Assembly: GCA_018065085.1 (NCBI GenBank)
Contig: JAGHUA010000043.1
Span: 1 to 41,035, forward strand
Source: Candidatus Liminaster caballi
GTDB taxonomy: Bacteria; Bacteroidota; Bacteroidia; Bacteroidales; UBA3663
Length of the DNA stretch: 41,035 nt
Reading direction: 5' to 3'
Part shown: positions 26,119 through 34,512 of the stretch, piece after piece
How the letters are laid out: every line of letters starts with the position of its first letter
Position numbering within the stretch: position 1 is the stretch's first letter
The notes under the pieces: model-generated
What the model was told of the DNA's origin: nothing
Seen by the model: only the letters and a program-made list of their open reading frames with translations
The model's database searches: none
Program-made: the position numbers and the translations under genes

Positions 26119-26167
26119 AAGATGATTTGGGCAACGCTGGAGTAAGAGGAATTGGGGATTATTGGCA

Positions 26168-26203
26168 AATTAGGCTAATTAGGCCAATTAGGCCAATTGG
26201 CCC
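26168..26203. repeat. Four 9-bp tandem repeats AATTAGGCC
   Basis: AATTAGGCT, AATTAGGCC twice and AATTGGCCC follow each other; the junction makes the perfect palindrome GGCCAATTGGCC (26191-26202). It lies in the spacer between the two convergent genes. Confidence 0.8.
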
Positions 26204-26208
26204 AATAG

Positions 26209-26250
26209 AAAAAAAAAAAAACGAGAGCTCTGAGAGCCCCCGTTTTTTCT
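26209..26250. terminator. Bidirectional terminator between convergent genes
   Basis: Thirteen A (26209-26221), then a stem AAAAAACG/CGTTTTTT enclosing GCTC-TGA-GAGC. A-run on one side and T-run on the other serve both strands. Confidence 0.75.
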
Positions 26251-26270
26251 ATATTATCTAAATCCGTTTG

Positions 26271-27431
26271 TCAGAAAACTACCGAGTCATCGAAGTAGGC
26301 CGATGTAACCTGCCCAAGTACGGTGGTATAAGGCGTTACCTTCACAGTTGTGTTACGAAGTTTCTCCCAGATGTTCTCCTGAGGAATGCCAGAAGTCACA
26401 TAGCTGTGAATCTCGTATGTAATGCCGTCGCCATAGAGCTGGCGTGCAGCTGCGAGTGCCTCCTTGTTTGGTTCGACAGTGATGCGGATGCCACCCTCTT
26501 CGTGCTGAATGGTTGCTGTCAGAGTGTATTCTGTGTCACCGATGGTTATCTTGCTGTCAAGGATTTCTGTGATATACTCATAGTCCTGACCGACACGGAT
26601 GTCAAAGTCATCGGCCTGTGCCACATAATCGATTGGAAGGAATACCTCGGCTGTAACGGTGTCGCGCAGATGGATTGAAGTCTTGATCTCATTCCAATCA
26701 GTGTGCTTCTGCTGGTGAACATCCACTTCAACATGTCCGTCGCGGAGCACGTTACCCTCATCATCTGTCATTCCGTAAGAGTCGAATTTTTCGACAATCT
26801 CCTGACCGTATTCAGTATCTGTGATGTCGGTGCGATCCTTTGATGTCAAGATACCGTCGATGTGCCAGATATGGTCAGCATCCTGCTTCTTGCATGCATA
26901 CCAGATGAAATGCAACTTATCCTGGTTCTCGATATATCCATTGAAGTCGTCGCCTGCGCCCTGGTTGGCATTGACGAGATCTTCGAGCGTAGGTTCTTCG
27001 ACGATGATGCTCTCAACAGCCGAGCCATCTTTTGAATAGATGTATTTAGAGAACTTGAAGTTTGTACGCCAATCGACATTTGCCTGCACATAGCCATGAT
27101 TCAGGTCGGATATCATTGTCTTGCCGGTCTTGGTGCGTGGGAAGTAGGCACTGGCAGGAAGGTTTACTGCATCTTCACCTGGGATGTTGCCATCGATGCG
27201 GATATAGTAGTAAACGAGATAGCGGCCATTGTCAGGGATGCTGTAGCCCACTTCTTCCTTTGGGTCATAGAGACCTCTTGTGCATTTACTTTGATTATCA
27301 ATGTAAGTGTAAAGTTCCGAAGGTTTCATTGTGTGTGTGTTCTTGCCTTCATCAAGAGCACTCTCTGCTGAATCGTTGCATGAAGCGAATAGAGCACTTG
27401 CGCATAATACTGCTAAAAACAACTTTTTCAT
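26271..27431 (-). CDS. Lipoprotein with paired-family C-terminal domain (paralogue B)
   Basis: 386 residues. Lipoprotein signal with LFASC (Cys 18). The N-terminal ~200 residues are unlike the neighbour. The C-terminal ~175 residues match the neighbour at 27500-28858: VEVDVHQQKHTDWNEIKTS, IHLRDTVTAEVFLPID, DDFDIR, DGITYEIHSYV, and a final SAYFDDS. I recognise no named family. The repeated acidic and aromatic residues suggest a surface beta-sandwich. It lies 68 nt downstream of its paralogue with no promoter box between, so the two are probably co-transcribed. Confidence 0.75.
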   Translation of the reverse strand: MKKLFLAVLCASALFASCNDSAESALDEGKNTHTMKPSELYTYIDNQSKCTRGLYDPKEEVGYSIPDNGRYLVYYYIRIDGNIPGEDAVNLPASAYFPRTKTGKTMISDLNHGYVQANVDWRTNFKFSKYIYSKDGSAVESIIVEEPTLEDLVNANQGAGDDFNGYIENQDKLHFIWYACKKQDADHIWHIDGILTSKDRTDITDTEYGQEIVEKFDSYGMTDDEGNVLRDGHVEVDVHQQKHTDWNEIKTSIHLRDTVTAEVFLPIDYVAQADDFDIRVGQDYEYITEILDSKITIGDTEYTLTATIQHEEGGIRITVEPNKEALAAARQLYGDGITYEIHSYVTSGIPQENIWEKLRNTTVKVTPYTTVLGQVTSAYFDDSVVF

Positions 27432-27499
27432 GATTAAAAACTTTTTTATTGTCTTATCTAACTATTGATATTTCAAATTTGATTTGAATGCATATAGCC

Positions 27500-28858
27500 T
27501 TATTCAGGATCCTTGACGAATGGGATAAGCTCGTCCTCATAGTATGCTGAGTGAATCTGTCCGTAAGTGTGGGTCACGCAGCTTCCATCACCAGGCCATC
27601 TTGTGAGCGATGTTTCCGGGATTTCGATCTTCTTCAGAATATCGTTCCAGATGGCATCGGCTGTGAGTGTTGGATAGAGGTAGCTGTGAATCTCGAATGT
27701 GATGCCATCGTCATAGATGCCACGTGCGAAATGCAGAGCCTTTGCACAATCGGCACCTGCGAGCAGGATCTCGATTCCAGTAGCACGGTGGTTGATCTGA
27801 ACATCAATCTCAAACTCCTCGCTTGCTACGTTGAACTTAACCTTCTGAACCTCGCTTATGGTCTGATCAATATAGTCAATGTAGTCATAGTCGATGCCAG
27901 TACGGATATCAAAGTCATCCGGCATTGCCTGAAGGTCAAGGCTTACAGGGATGAATACACGTACGTTGACGGTGTCGCGCAGGTGGACAGAAACCTTAAG
28001 TTCGTTCCAGTCCTTATGTGACTGATGGTGAATGTCAACCTCTACCTCTGGTACCAATGGAGTATTTACGTCATCAGGATCGGTGCTTGGATCATCATCA
28101 TCTGGGTCATTGCCCGGCTTTGTTGGCATTGGGCATGGAGTTGGGTTCTTCTCGCCTGCACCTGGGATAAGCTTGATTACCCAATCGTCATAAACACCAT
28201 CGCCAGGAATCTCGCCGTCACCCTTCTTGGCGCTGAAGTCGAAGCCAAGGTAGAATGAACCATTGTACTCATACAGACGCCATGCTGTGATTGTCGAACT
28301 TGAATACTCGTTGAGAGTCTTGGCATCCTGGAAGCCATTGGTCATGAGAGCGCTGTTGTTGGTTGCACCGTTGTCGCACTTGCCGGCATTGAAGTTATAA
28401 ACGTGCTGCCAGTTGCCGCTGAACTCAAGAATCTGGAGGAATTCCATTGACGATGTGCCGTCGATGTTGTCGTGCTTGGCGCCATTCCAATCAGTATAGC
28501 TATACTTATTATGCGCGCCGCCCACATGCTGCACGTAATAATATGTCCAGTTCCATGAGGTAACATCGATGTTCTTGTCAGAGTTGTTCTTGATATATTC
28601 CATAACACCAGCCACCTCTTCTGCCGAAGGTACTGCAGGAAGTTCCGGCCACATGTTGCCATTCACGTCACATCCGCGTGTCACGGCAGCGAAACCCTCA
28701 ACGTTACCGATGGTCACATCAATACCTGTTGATCGTGTGCCAAAGGCTTGAACATTCTGTACTAACGGATTTACGATGACTGGATCTTCATCGTCCGAAC
28801 ATGAACCCAGTGTGAATGCAATAGCGGCTGCAACTGAGTAGTAAAAAAACTTTTTCAT
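27500..28858 (-). CDS. Lipoprotein with paired-family C-terminal domain (paralogue A)
   Basis: 452 residues. Lipoprotein signal with LGSC (Cys 20) followed by an acidic SDDEDP tether, typical of surface-exposed Bacteroidetes lipoproteins. An N-terminal domain (about 30-235) is followed by a proline/aspartate linker (about 240-270) and the shared C-terminal domain: VEVDIHHQSHKDWNELKVS, VHLRDTVNVRVFIPVS, DDFDIR, DGITFEIHSYL, HSAYYEDE. First gene of the pair, with a -7 box at 28962-28969 and a ~100 nt leader carrying two 18-bp direct repeats. Function unknown; possibly a surface binding protein. Confidence 0.75.
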   Translation of the reverse strand: MKKFFYYSVAAAIAFTLGSCSDDEDPVIVNPLVQNVQAFGTRSTGIDVTIGNVEGFAAVTRGCDVNGNMWPELPAVPSAEEVAGVMEYIKNNSDKNIDVTSWNWTYYYVQHVGGAHNKYSYTDWNGAKHDNIDGTSSMEFLQILEFSGNWQHVYNFNAGKCDNGATNNSALMTNGFQDAKTLNEYSSSTITAWRLYEYNGSFYLGFDFSAKKGDGEIPGDGVYDDWVIKLIPGAGEKNPTPCPMPTKPGNDPDDDDPSTDPDDVNTPLVPEVEVDIHHQSHKDWNELKVSVHLRDTVNVRVFIPVSLDLQAMPDDFDIRTGIDYDYIDYIDQTISEVQKVKFNVASEEFEIDVQINHRATGIEILLAGADCAKALHFARGIYDDGITFEIHSYLYPTLTADAIWNDILKKIEIPETSLTRWPGDGSCVTHTYGQIHSAYYEDELIPFVKDPE

Positions 28859-28878
28859 ATCTTTAATATTTTATGTTT

Positions 28879-28956
28879 ATTACGAAATATTGCCGAATAA
28901 TTACGAAATATTGCCGAGCGGTCGGGAATGGAATTTTGCGTCCCAATCGTTTTGGG
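28879..28956 (-). promoter_or_regulatory. Leader of the lipoprotein pair with direct repeats and hairpin
   Basis: ATTACGAAATATTGCCGA occurs twice (28879-28896 and 28900-28917), 21 bp apart. A CCCAA-TCGT-TTTGGG hairpin lies at 28942-28956. All are inside the predicted 5' leader. Confidence 0.6.
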
Positions 28957-28961
28957 TGCTG

Positions 28962-28969
28962 CAAAAGTA
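28962..28969 (-). promoter_or_regulatory. -7 box for the lipoprotein pair
   Basis: Minus strand TACTTTTG (28969-28962) fits TAnnTTTG; no clear -33 TTG at 19-20 bp. Confidence 0.5.
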
Positions 28970-29150
28970 CGCAATATTATTTAATGGGCCGTTTACATAT
29001 CATAAAAACTCATTGCCATATTGAAAAAAAACTTCAACTTGCACCATTTGCATAGGCTTTTGCAACACATTTTTTCCATTTTGTATATAAAAATCACATG
29101 AAAATTGGAAAAATCCGACAAAAAATAATGCTGCTTTCAGATTATATTCG

Positions 29151-29158
29151 TATCTTTG
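29151..29158 (+). promoter_or_regulatory. -7 box for the membrane-anchored AraC gene
   Basis: TATCTTTG, 25 bp before the ATG. The -33 region has no exact TTG. Confidence 0.55.
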
Positions 29159-29183
29159 CCCACAGTTACTATAAATTGTCTAT

Positions 29184-29750
29184 ATGAATATTCTTTTCTA
29201 TATAATCGCATGTCTATGCCTTGTAGCTCTTTGCTACCTGCTCGTCAAACGCCGTCATGGCAAACAAACAGAGCAGAAGATAGAACTAAGTATCGAGCAA
29301 AAGGATGTGCGAAACGACGAGCTTAAAGATGGGCGAAACAATGAGCTTAAAGACGGGCAAAAAGAAGAGCTTAAAGATGAGCAAACCGATGACGATGACG
29401 AGAAATCAGTCACACAGAACAGGCAGCTCATTGACCATCTGCATAAGGTGCTCGAAGAAGACATGGTATTCCTCCAGCCCGACATACGCATCGACGATGT
29501 TGCAAAGATCATCTGCAGCAACCGCACATACGTCACCCGTCTGATGAGGCAGGAATACGGTCTCACGTTTAACGAATATGTGAATGTGGCAAGAATCCAG
29601 TATTCCCAGAAACTGCTCTATACGTCACCCGACAAGACTCTCGACGAGATTGCCGAGATGTCGGGATTCCAAAGCACATCTAATTATTGCCGAGCCTTCA
29701 AGCGCTACATAGGCACATCGCCCATAGCCTGGCTCGAATCGGTCAAATGA
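29184..29750 (+). CDS. Membrane-anchored AraC-family regulator with octapeptide-repeat linker
   Basis: 188 residues. One membrane segment (about 3-21), then a highly charged linker with three tandem 8-residue repeats NDELKDGR, NNELKDGQ, KEELKDEQ (44-67), an acidic run, and a C-terminal AraC/XylS double helix-turn-helix (about 85-186; IRIDDVAKIICSNRTYVTRL and LDEIAEMSGFQSTSNYCRAF). There is no receiver or ligand domain. The second half closely resembles the output domain of Bacteroides hybrid two-component systems. The last codons overlap the convergent kinase gene by 8 bp. It may be the output of a split system with that kinase. Confidence 0.88.
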   Translation: MNILFYIIACLCLVALCYLLVKRRHGKQTEQKIELSIEQKDVRNDELKDGRNNELKDGQKEELKDEQTDDDDEKSVTQNRQLIDHLHKVLEEDMVFLQPDIRIDDVAKIICSNRTYVTRLMRQEYGLTFNEYVNVARIQYSQKLLYTSPDKTLDEIAEMSGFQSTSNYCRAFKRYIGTSPIAWLESVK

Positions 29751-31590
29751 CAAACACAAAGCGTGCGCCCTTGGTGTAGGCGGTATCAAGATATACCTCG
29801 CCGTCGAGCTTGGACGCAATGGTCTGGCAGATGCTCAGGCCGAGACCAGAACCCTGTACGAACTGATTAAGTTTCGTAAATCTGTTAAATATCAACTGTG
29901 CCTTGTCGGCAGGAACACCTCGGCCCGTATCGGTTACCGAGAATGTTACCTTACCCGGATGCTCCGACTTTGAGCAATGCAGGTGAATCTCGCCTTCCTG
30001 TGTGTTCTTGCAGGCATTGGTCAGGTAATTGATCAGCACCTGCTGGATGCGGCGTTCGTCTGACTGAATCACAAAATCGTCATCGAAGTCGGACGTCATG
30101 TACAGCTTCACGCTGGCAGGCACACGGAACTCGACCAACATCAGGGCATTGCGGCACACGCTGTTCACATTCACGTCGGCAATCTCAATACGGTAATTGC
30201 CGTGATCGGAATCGGCAATGTCAAGAATATCGCTTACCAGCATCTCAAGCATTCGGTAGCTGTTATAGATATAGGCATTATACTGAGCCTTCTCCTCCTC
30301 GGTGCACGAACCATCAGGCAGACCGAGCAACTGCGCAAAACCGAACAGTGCATTCAGAGGAGTACGGATCTCATGGCTCATATTGTGGAGGAACATCGTC
30401 TTGGCCTTGTTAGCGGCGATGTTCTCTTCGAGCATCTTCTGCTGTCTGAACGTATCGTTGATGTCGCGGAAACCGAACACCATACGCTCCTTGCCGTCGG
30501 CTGTATTGGCATTGGCAAAAGCCATCTGATTGTAATCCATCTCGCCGTCCGGCTTCTTGCGCATGTAGTTGACGGTGTAGAAATTGGTCTTTTCAAGTCG
30601 TTCGAGCACAGTCTTTGTATTGACCTCGGCAAGCATACGCTCCTTGTCCTCGTCACAGACATAGTTCTCAATATATTTCTGCATCGCAACGTCGCAGTTA
30701 GGGAACTGGTTGACGAGATTGACCGTACCTTTGATGTTGCCGACACCCGGCATACGTATCAGCTTGAGCGACATGGTCTCTTTGTCGGCCGACCAAATGG
30801 TGTGGAAGTCCTGACAGAGTCCGTTGATTACGCCAAGGGCATCCGAAATCTCATCTTTCTGTGTCTGCAGTTTCTGCTGATCTTCCTTCAGTTTGCTGTT
30901 AAGGGCTTCGATCCTATGCATCTGGATCTGATCTTCTTCAAGGCGGATGAACACATGGACAATAAGCGAGCCGAGCATAAGTCCGATTGAATAGAGCGGC
31001 AGCAATGGATATAGATACTGAGCCGTGAGCGCAGCCGTCATGCAAAGGCCGAAGATGCCGATGGTGAAGTATCTGTATCGTTCCACATCAACCTTCTTAA
31101 TCGAAGCAAACAATGTTGACAGCGAGATTATACCGAACAGCATGCACTGTGTGATGAGCGAGACGTGTCGCCATGTATAGGCAACATACGTACCGTCATC
31201 GTCAAACCAGAAGAAGTTGTGGTAGAAATGATTGACAAAGAGGATGATCGTCACCGTTACGCCGAAGATCTTGCCAAAGACGTCGAGCACCTTTCCAAAA
31301 ATGTTGTCAATATGCAGGAAAGAGATGATGTTTCGGCAGCAAAGCACCACGGAAAAAGCCATCGAGATGTAGTATAATGCCGTGTCAATATACAGCGCAG
31401 TGAGATATTCTGTCTCGTGGAGGATTCCCCATGCGATATCGGTCATATAATAGAGCGTAACCACAAAGAGATAATCGCGGTAGCGTCTGACTGCCTTGTT
31501 CTGGCTCTTTGATATAAAATAAGGATAGTTAATGATTATGTGGACCATGAAGGCCACCATTCCCACTATCGAATAATATACTACTTCCAT
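29743..31590 (-). CDS. Seven-TM sensor histidine kinase
   Basis: 615 residues. About seven membrane helices fill residues 5-215, followed by a coiled coil (220-250), a PAS-like region (about 255-380, with RMVFGFRDIND) and HisKA with H406 in HNMSHEIRTPLNALFGF. HATPase_c follows, with N box (YLTNACKNT), G1 (DTGRGVP) and G2 (GSGLGLSICQ). No receiver is attached. Its HisKA/HATPase half is similar to that of the minimal kinase at 22969. No response-regulator gene is adjacent; the convergent neighbour is the membrane AraC protein, so either the partner is elsewhere or signalling is indirect. Confidence 0.9.
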   Translation of the reverse strand: MEVVYYSIVGMVAFMVHIIINYPYFISKSQNKAVRRYRDYLFVVTLYYMTDIAWGILHETEYLTALYIDTALYYISMAFSVVLCCRNIISFLHIDNIFGKVLDVFGKIFGVTVTIILFVNHFYHNFFWFDDDGTYVAYTWRHVSLITQCMLFGIISLSTLFASIKKVDVERYRYFTIGIFGLCMTAALTAQYLYPLLPLYSIGLMLGSLIVHVFIRLEEDQIQMHRIEALNSKLKEDQQKLQTQKDEISDALGVINGLCQDFHTIWSADKETMSLKLIRMPGVGNIKGTVNLVNQFPNCDVAMQKYIENYVCDEDKERMLAEVNTKTVLERLEKTNFYTVNYMRKKPDGEMDYNQMAFANANTADGKERMVFGFRDINDTFRQQKMLEENIAANKAKTMFLHNMSHEIRTPLNALFGFAQLLGLPDGSCTEEEKAQYNAYIYNSYRMLEMLVSDILDIADSDHGNYRIEIADVNVNSVCRNALMLVEFRVPASVKLYMTSDFDDDFVIQSDERRIQQVLINYLTNACKNTQEGEIHLHCSKSEHPGKVTFSVTDTGRGVPADKAQLIFNRFTKLNQFVQGSGLGLSICQTIASKLDGEVYLDTAYTKGARFVFVI

Positions 31591-31625
31591 ACCATTGCTT
31601 TATAAAATCATTTATATTTCGGGCG

Positions 31626-31633
31626 CAAATATA
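31626..31633 (-). promoter_or_regulatory. -7 box for the 7-TM kinase gene
   Basis: Minus strand TATATTTG (31633-31626), 36 bp before the ATG; no TTG at standard spacing. Confidence 0.5.
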
Positions 31634-31660
31634 CTAATAATTATTCAATAATCGATAGTT

Positions 31661-31753
31661 TTAGCCTATTTTTTTATCTTTTACAAAATTAACTATTGCT
31701 TCAAGCACCTCAGGATGTGCTCCTGCCATATAGTCGCAATCAAAATGTGTCAT
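31661..31753 (-). pseudogene. 5' fragment of a threonine-aldolase-like gene
   Basis: 30 codons and a stop: ATG, then THFDCDYMAGAHPEVLEAIV, then NFVKDKKIG. The first ~21 residues have the pattern of the N-terminus of PLP-dependent beta-eliminating lyases (low-specificity threonine aldolase type, SDNxxGxHPxxLEAI). The rest of a ~340-residue enzyme is missing; the sequence runs into the AT-rich promoter of the kinase gene. It begins 8 nt after the GH43 stop, in the same direction. I infer a deletion that removed all but the start. The family match rests on a short stretch. Confidence 0.5.
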
Positions 31754-31761
31754 ATTATCTA

Positions 31762-32883
31762 TTATTTATTTTCCAAGTTCCAGCGTTTGGTCATTCTCAG
31801 CACAGGCAATCCGTCTTCCCACTCGATGGGCAGCCACATGTAGCGACCGTCAATCGGATTGTCGGGATTCCAGCGGTCGGCCATGAAGATAAAACCGTCG
31901 CCCACGGGCAGGATATACGTGCTCTGCGATTGGAAAGTAAGGTCTGCACCCTTGCCGCGACACGGATTGTCATGTCTTGTCCATGGTCCGAATATGCTGC
32001 TGGCCGTAAGCAGGCGTGCGGCATTTGGTGCCCAGCCCGTACAGCCCGATGTTATCATGTAATATGTTCCGTCCTTCTTGAAGATGGCAGGCGCCTCGTT
32101 CTGACCGGCGGCATCGACACGCACATAACGGCCTGTGTAACCGAGGCAGTCGTCGCTCAACTCGGCTATCTGGATTGTCATATTCTCCTCCGACGCAAAG
32201 ATATGGTATGCGCGTCCGTCGTCATCGACATAGAGTGTCATGTCGCGAGCCATCTGTCCGTCGTTGTGGTCACGCCTGTTGTAATATCCGTCGGCAATGA
32301 CTCTCACCCACTCCTTGCTCCACGACTCCAGGCCTTTAAGGTTTTCGGTCGATGTCTGCTGTTCCTCGGTCATGTTCAATGGCCAGATGCCGGCATTGAC
32401 CCTTCCGTTGCTTACGAAGGTGAACGGTCCTGTCGGACTGTCGGCCACAGCGATGCCCACATTGGCTGCCGCATATCCGCGGCCCTTCAGCTCCAGATGG
32501 AAATACATGACGAACTTTCCGGTCGAGGCGCAGCGTATGACTTTAGGTCGCTCAAGGATGCAGCCGCGCGTGATAGGGCTCTGCGGATCGTCGCTCACGC
32601 TGAGCGCAATGCCTTCGTTGTGCCAGTTCATAAGGTCGGTCGATGAGTAGCAGGTCACTCCCACCAGGGCGCTGTTGCTGTGTTCGCCTTTGTGCTCGCC
32701 ATACCAGTAGTAACGGCCATCGTGACACATGACGCCGCCTCCGTGGGCGTTGATGATGTTGCCATCAGTATCGAACCATAGGTTGCCGGGATAGAACGAC
32801 TTATATGGAATGCTTCCGAGCGGTTGGGCTTGAGCCACGACTGCCAGCATAAGGAGCAGGAGCAGGAGGATGCGTTTGGTCAT
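31762..32883 (-). CDS. Exported glycoside hydrolase family 43 protein
   Basis: 373 residues from the ATG at 32883, which gives a clean signal peptide (MTKRILLLLLLMLAVVAQA); a TTG nine codons upstream is less likely. Five-bladed propeller features of GH43: NAHGGGVMCHDGRYYWYGEH near the N-terminus, GCILERPKVI with a candidate acid, RDMTLYVDDDGRAYHIF, and NEAPAIFKKDGTYYMITSG. The NAHGGG opening resembles GH43 subfamilies acting on galactan or arabinogalactan side chains, but the substrate is not certain. There is no SusC/SusD pair or other glycosidase next to it. It has its own promoter. Confidence 0.88.
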   Translation of the reverse strand: MTKRILLLLLLMLAVVAQAQPLGSIPYKSFYPGNLWFDTDGNIINAHGGGVMCHDGRYYWYGEHKGEHSNSALVGVTCYSSTDLMNWHNEGIALSVSDDPQSPITRGCILERPKVIRCASTGKFVMYFHLELKGRGYAAANVGIAVADSPTGPFTFVSNGRVNAGIWPLNMTEEQQTSTENLKGLESWSKEWVRVIADGYYNRRDHNDGQMARDMTLYVDDDGRAYHIFASEENMTIQIAELSDDCLGYTGRYVRVDAAGQNEAPAIFKKDGTYYMITSGCTGWAPNAARLLTASSIFGPWTRHDNPCRGKGADLTFQSQSTYILPVGDGFIFMADRWNPDNPIDGRYMWLPIEWEDGLPVLRMTKRWNLENK

Positions 32884-32944
32884 AAGGTTTGGAATTGTGG
32901 TTGGTTGCAAAGGGTTAGTGTTGTGCAGGTATATTTCTGCGTGG

Positions 32945-32974
32945 CAAATGTAGGAATAAAATCTGACATGACAA
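32945..32974 (-). promoter_or_regulatory. Promoter of the GH43 gene
   Basis: Minus strand TTG (32974-32972), 19 bp, TACATTTG (32952-32945). Confidence 0.75.
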
Positions 32975-32991
32975 AATTTCCATGCAATTAT

Positions 32992-33022
32992 TTGGTAGTT
33001 TCGACTAAAGCACGTATCTTTG
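32992..33022 (+). promoter_or_regulatory. Promoter of nhaC
   Basis: TTG (32992-32994), 20 bp, TATCTTTG (33015-33022), 19 bp before the ATG. It is back to back with the GH43 promoter. Confidence 0.8.
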
Positions 33023-33041
33023 CGCCACTATATCTGACTGA

Positions 33042-34478
33042 ATGATGCAACAAAGACCCAACCTTTTGCTCTCACTCGTGCCGCTGATGACTCTCGTGGC
33101 GATGCTGGCGGTGTCCATCACCCTGTTTGGCGAAGACTCACTGGGCGGCCCTAACCAGATCTCGCTGCTGATGGCTTCGGCGGTTTGCATCAGCATTGCC
33201 ATCGGTGTCTATAAGGTCAGATGGAAGAAGATTGAGAAAACCATCGAGGAGACCATCGGCTCTTCGTCCGTTTCGATCGTTATCCTGCTGCTGATAGGCA
33301 TGATGTCGGGAGCGTGGATGGTTAGCGGAGCCGTGCCCACATTAATATATTATGGTGTGCAGGTTCTGGCGCCCGAGGTTTTCCTGCTCTGCACATGTGC
33401 CATCTGTACCCTGGTCAGCGTTATGACAGGTTCGTCATGGACCACCATTGCCACTATCGGTGTGGCTCTGCTTGGCATTGGCGAGGCGTTGGGTGTGGAC
33501 AACGCATGGACGGCCGGCGCCATTATCTCGGGTGCATACTTCGGCGATAAGATCTCACCACTGAGCGACACTACCGTACTGGCTTCATCGGCAGCCCAGG
33601 TCGATGTGTTCGTTCATATCAGATACATGATGAAGACCACCGTTCCGACGTTTGGCATCACTCTTGCCGTGTTCCTTGTGGCTGGCCTTTGCATGGACAA
33701 TGTGGGCAACACCTACACTGAGGAATACACCGATGGACTCAGTCGCACGTTCAATATCTCGGCGTGGACCATGCTCGTACCTGTTCTCACCGGCGTGCTG
33801 ATCGTGAAGAAGGTGCCTGCGCTGGTCACCCTTTTTGTGTCGGGTATTGCCGCAGGCGTGATGGCCGTGATCCTGCAGCCTGAAATCGTGGCTGGCATCG
33901 CCGGCAGTTCTGACGCTACGTCTTTTGCCATGCTCAAGGGTGTGATGATCACTTTCTGCTCATCGACCAGCATCGATGCCCACAACGCTGCGCTCAATGA
34001 CCTTATCGCCACGCGCGGAATGTCGGGTATGCTCGATACCGTGTGGCTCATCCTCTGTGCGATGTGTTTCGGCGGTGCTATGACGGCCACCGGCATGCTC
34101 CAGTGTATCGTCGATGCGATGGCCCGTGCCGTGAGAGGTCCTGTGTCGCTCGTCGGCTGCACTGCCGCCACCGGCATCAGCCTCAACACGATGACGTCCG
34201 ACCAATATATGAGCATCGTGCTGACTGCCAATATGTACAGGGACGTGTATAAGAAGATGGGACTTGAGGGCCGACTGCTGTCGCGCACCACCGAGGATTC
34301 GACCACCGTCACCTCGGTTCTCATTCCATGGAACACATGCGGTATGACTCAATCCACCGTGCTCGGTGTGGCTACGCTCTCATACCTGCCCTACTGCGTG
34401 TTCAACTACCTGTCGCCCCTGATGACAATAATCATTACCGCCCGAATGATCAGGCGTGAAAAGAAACGACCCAAATAG
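33042..34478 (+). CDS. nhaC: NhaC-family Na+/H+ antiporter
   Basis: 478 residues, about eleven to twelve membrane helices. Exchanges sodium for protons, or in some relatives malate for lactate. Family signatures are GSSWTTIATIGVALLGIG (about 128-145) and AGAIISGAYFGDKISPLSDT (about 153-172); the latter is the best known NhaC motif. A second copy of the fold includes STSIDAHNAALNDLI and the late ISLNTMTSDQYMSI. An alternative ATG lies one codon later. It is followed after 34 nt by the NagB-like/PIG-L gene without a terminator, so the two may share the promoter. Confidence 0.92.
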   Translation: MMQQRPNLLLSLVPLMTLVAMLAVSITLFGEDSLGGPNQISLLMASAVCISIAIGVYKVRWKKIEKTIEETIGSSSVSIVILLLIGMMSGAWMVSGAVPTLIYYGVQVLAPEVFLLCTCAICTLVSVMTGSSWTTIATIGVALLGIGEALGVDNAWTAGAIISGAYFGDKISPLSDTTVLASSAAQVDVFVHIRYMMKTTVPTFGITLAVFLVAGLCMDNVGNTYTEEYTDGLSRTFNISAWTMLVPVLTGVLIVKKVPALVTLFVSGIAAGVMAVILQPEIVAGIAGSSDATSFAMLKGVMITFCSSTSIDAHNAALNDLIATRGMSGMLDTVWLILCAMCFGGAMTATGMLQCIVDAMARAVRGPVSLVGCTAATGISLNTMTSDQYMSIVLTANMYRDVYKKMGLEGRLLSRTTEDSTTVTSVLIPWNTCGMTQSTVLGVATLSYLPYCVFNYLSPLMTIIITARMIRREKKRPK

Positions 34479-34512
34479 TTAACTCATATACATTAAAAAC
34501 ACAACTGCATTA

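Noticed and set aside
30202-30990. 262-codon frame antisense to the 7-TM kinase
   Set aside because: Codon-bias shadow of the kinase gene.
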